From Solimonas_A sp035476855 (GTDB lineage Bacteria; Pseudomonadota; Gammaproteobacteria; Nevskiales; Nevskiaceae): DNA of 6,321 nucleotides. Shown here piece by piece: positions 5,775-6,321 of this stretch. Position 1 is the first letter of the stretch. Every line of letters starts with the position of its first letter. A program made the translations under genes and the position numbers. The stretch is taken from positions 1 through 6,321 of the forward strand of contig DATILC010000182.1 in assembly GCA_035476855.1 (NCBI GenBank). Reading direction: 5' to 3'. The notes under the pieces were generated by a model, which saw nothing but the letters and a program-made list of their open reading frames with translations, searched no databases and was not told where the DNA came from.

Positions 5775-6321
5775 CCGTGACCCAGCCTCTGCACTCGCCG
5801 ATCGCCGCCCTCGCCGCCGCCCGCCTTGCCGGCACGCACGACGGCCCGGTGGTGGTGCTGGCCGGCAATGAGCAGCAGGCCCACCGGCTGGAGGAGGAGC
5901 TGCGCTTCTTCCTCGCGGGGAAGCTGCCGCTGCTGCACCTGCCCGATACCGAGGTCCTGCCCTACGACCAGTTCTCGCCGCACCAGGAGGTGCTGTCGGA
6001 CCGGCTGCGCGTGCTGTCGCGGCTGCCGCAGCTGCAACGCGGCGTGCTGCTGGCCACGGCCGATGCACTGATCCACCGGCTGCCGCCGCGCGACTGGCTG
6101 TCCGGCCGCAGCTTCCAGCTGCAGGTCGGCGAGCGGCTCGATCCGCAGGCCTTCCGCGAACGCCTGGTCGCCGCCGGCTACCAGTCGGTCTCCGAGGTGC
6201 AGACCCAGGGCGAGTTCGCGGTCCGGGGCGCCCTGATCGACTTGTTCCCGATGGGCACGGACACCGCCTTCCGCATCGACCTGTTCGACGACGAGATCGA
6301 AACGATCCGCAGCTTCGATCC
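5771..6321 (+). CDS. mfd: Mfd, transcription-repair coupling factor (3'-truncated)
   Basis: Mfd is a large cytoplasmic DNA translocase that removes RNA polymerase stalled at DNA damage and recruits UvrA for nucleotide excision repair. The first 183 codons are in the window and the frame is open to the end; the full protein is usually about 1150 aa, so the RNA-polymerase-interaction and helicase domains lie outside. What is seen is the N-terminal UvrB-like module: VVVLAGNEQQAHRLEEEL (27-44), the signature LPYDQFSPHQEVLSDRL (63-79), RGVLLATADAL (90-100), and GEFAVRGALIDLFPMG (147-162) followed by the FDDEIE stretch. These match the same region of E. coli Mfd closely. The start at 5771 gives an N-terminus of normal length. 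No strong Shine-Dalgarno precedes it. It is divergent from the lipoprotein gene and not obviously linked in function to its neighbours. Confidence 0.95.
   Translation, partial: MTVTQPLHSPIAALAAARLAGTHDGPVVVLAGNEQQAHRLEEELRFFLAGKLPLLHLPDTEVLPYDQFSPHQEVLSDRLRVLSRLPQLQRGVLLATADALIHRLPPRDWLSGRSFQLQVGERLDPQAFRERLVAAGYQSVSEVQTQGEFAVRGALIDLFPMGTDTAFRIDLFDDEIETIRSFD

Overview
This is a GC-rich bacterial chromosomal window with six protein genes and almost no non-coding DNA. The gene content, short FeoB type, lipoprotein family and Mfd sequence suggest a gammaproteobacterium, most likely of the Xanthomonadales/Lysobacterales. That placement is inferred from protein character and composition, not from a marker gene.

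Positions 1-2296 (+ strand) hold the end of a ferrous-iron uptake operon. FeoA is cut off at its 5' end. FeoB follows as a short-type G-protein-coupled Fe(II) permease of 612 aa. The last gene encodes an 81-aa single-pass membrane protein with a four-cysteine cluster, in the place where other Feo operons carry FeoC or a FeoB-associated Cys-rich protein. Both junctions are 4-bp ATGA overlaps, so translation of the three genes is probably coupled.

Positions 2303-5556 (- strand) hold two genes for predicted cell-envelope proteins. The first to be transcribed encodes a 711-aa lipoprotein with a ten-glycine tether after the lipid cysteine, a carboxypeptidase-regulatory-like domain, a helical middle and a long beta-rich C-terminal half. 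The second encodes a 354-aa secreted protein that looks like an outer-membrane beta-barrel. A strong intrinsic terminator lies between them, and its T-run touches the ATG of the barrel gene. The barrel gene ends 6 bp from the convergent Feo operon.

Positions 5557-5770 form a divergent intergenic region. It serves the lipoprotein gene on the left and, on the right, mfd (transcription-repair coupling factor), of which only the first 183 codons are in the window. A 12-codon upstream reading frame overlaps the mfd start codon by ATGA.

The best leads are the Cys-rich Feo partner, the terminator fused to the start of the barrel gene, and the uncharacterised lipoprotein-barrel pair. I see no mobile element, CRISPR array, tRNA or rRNA.
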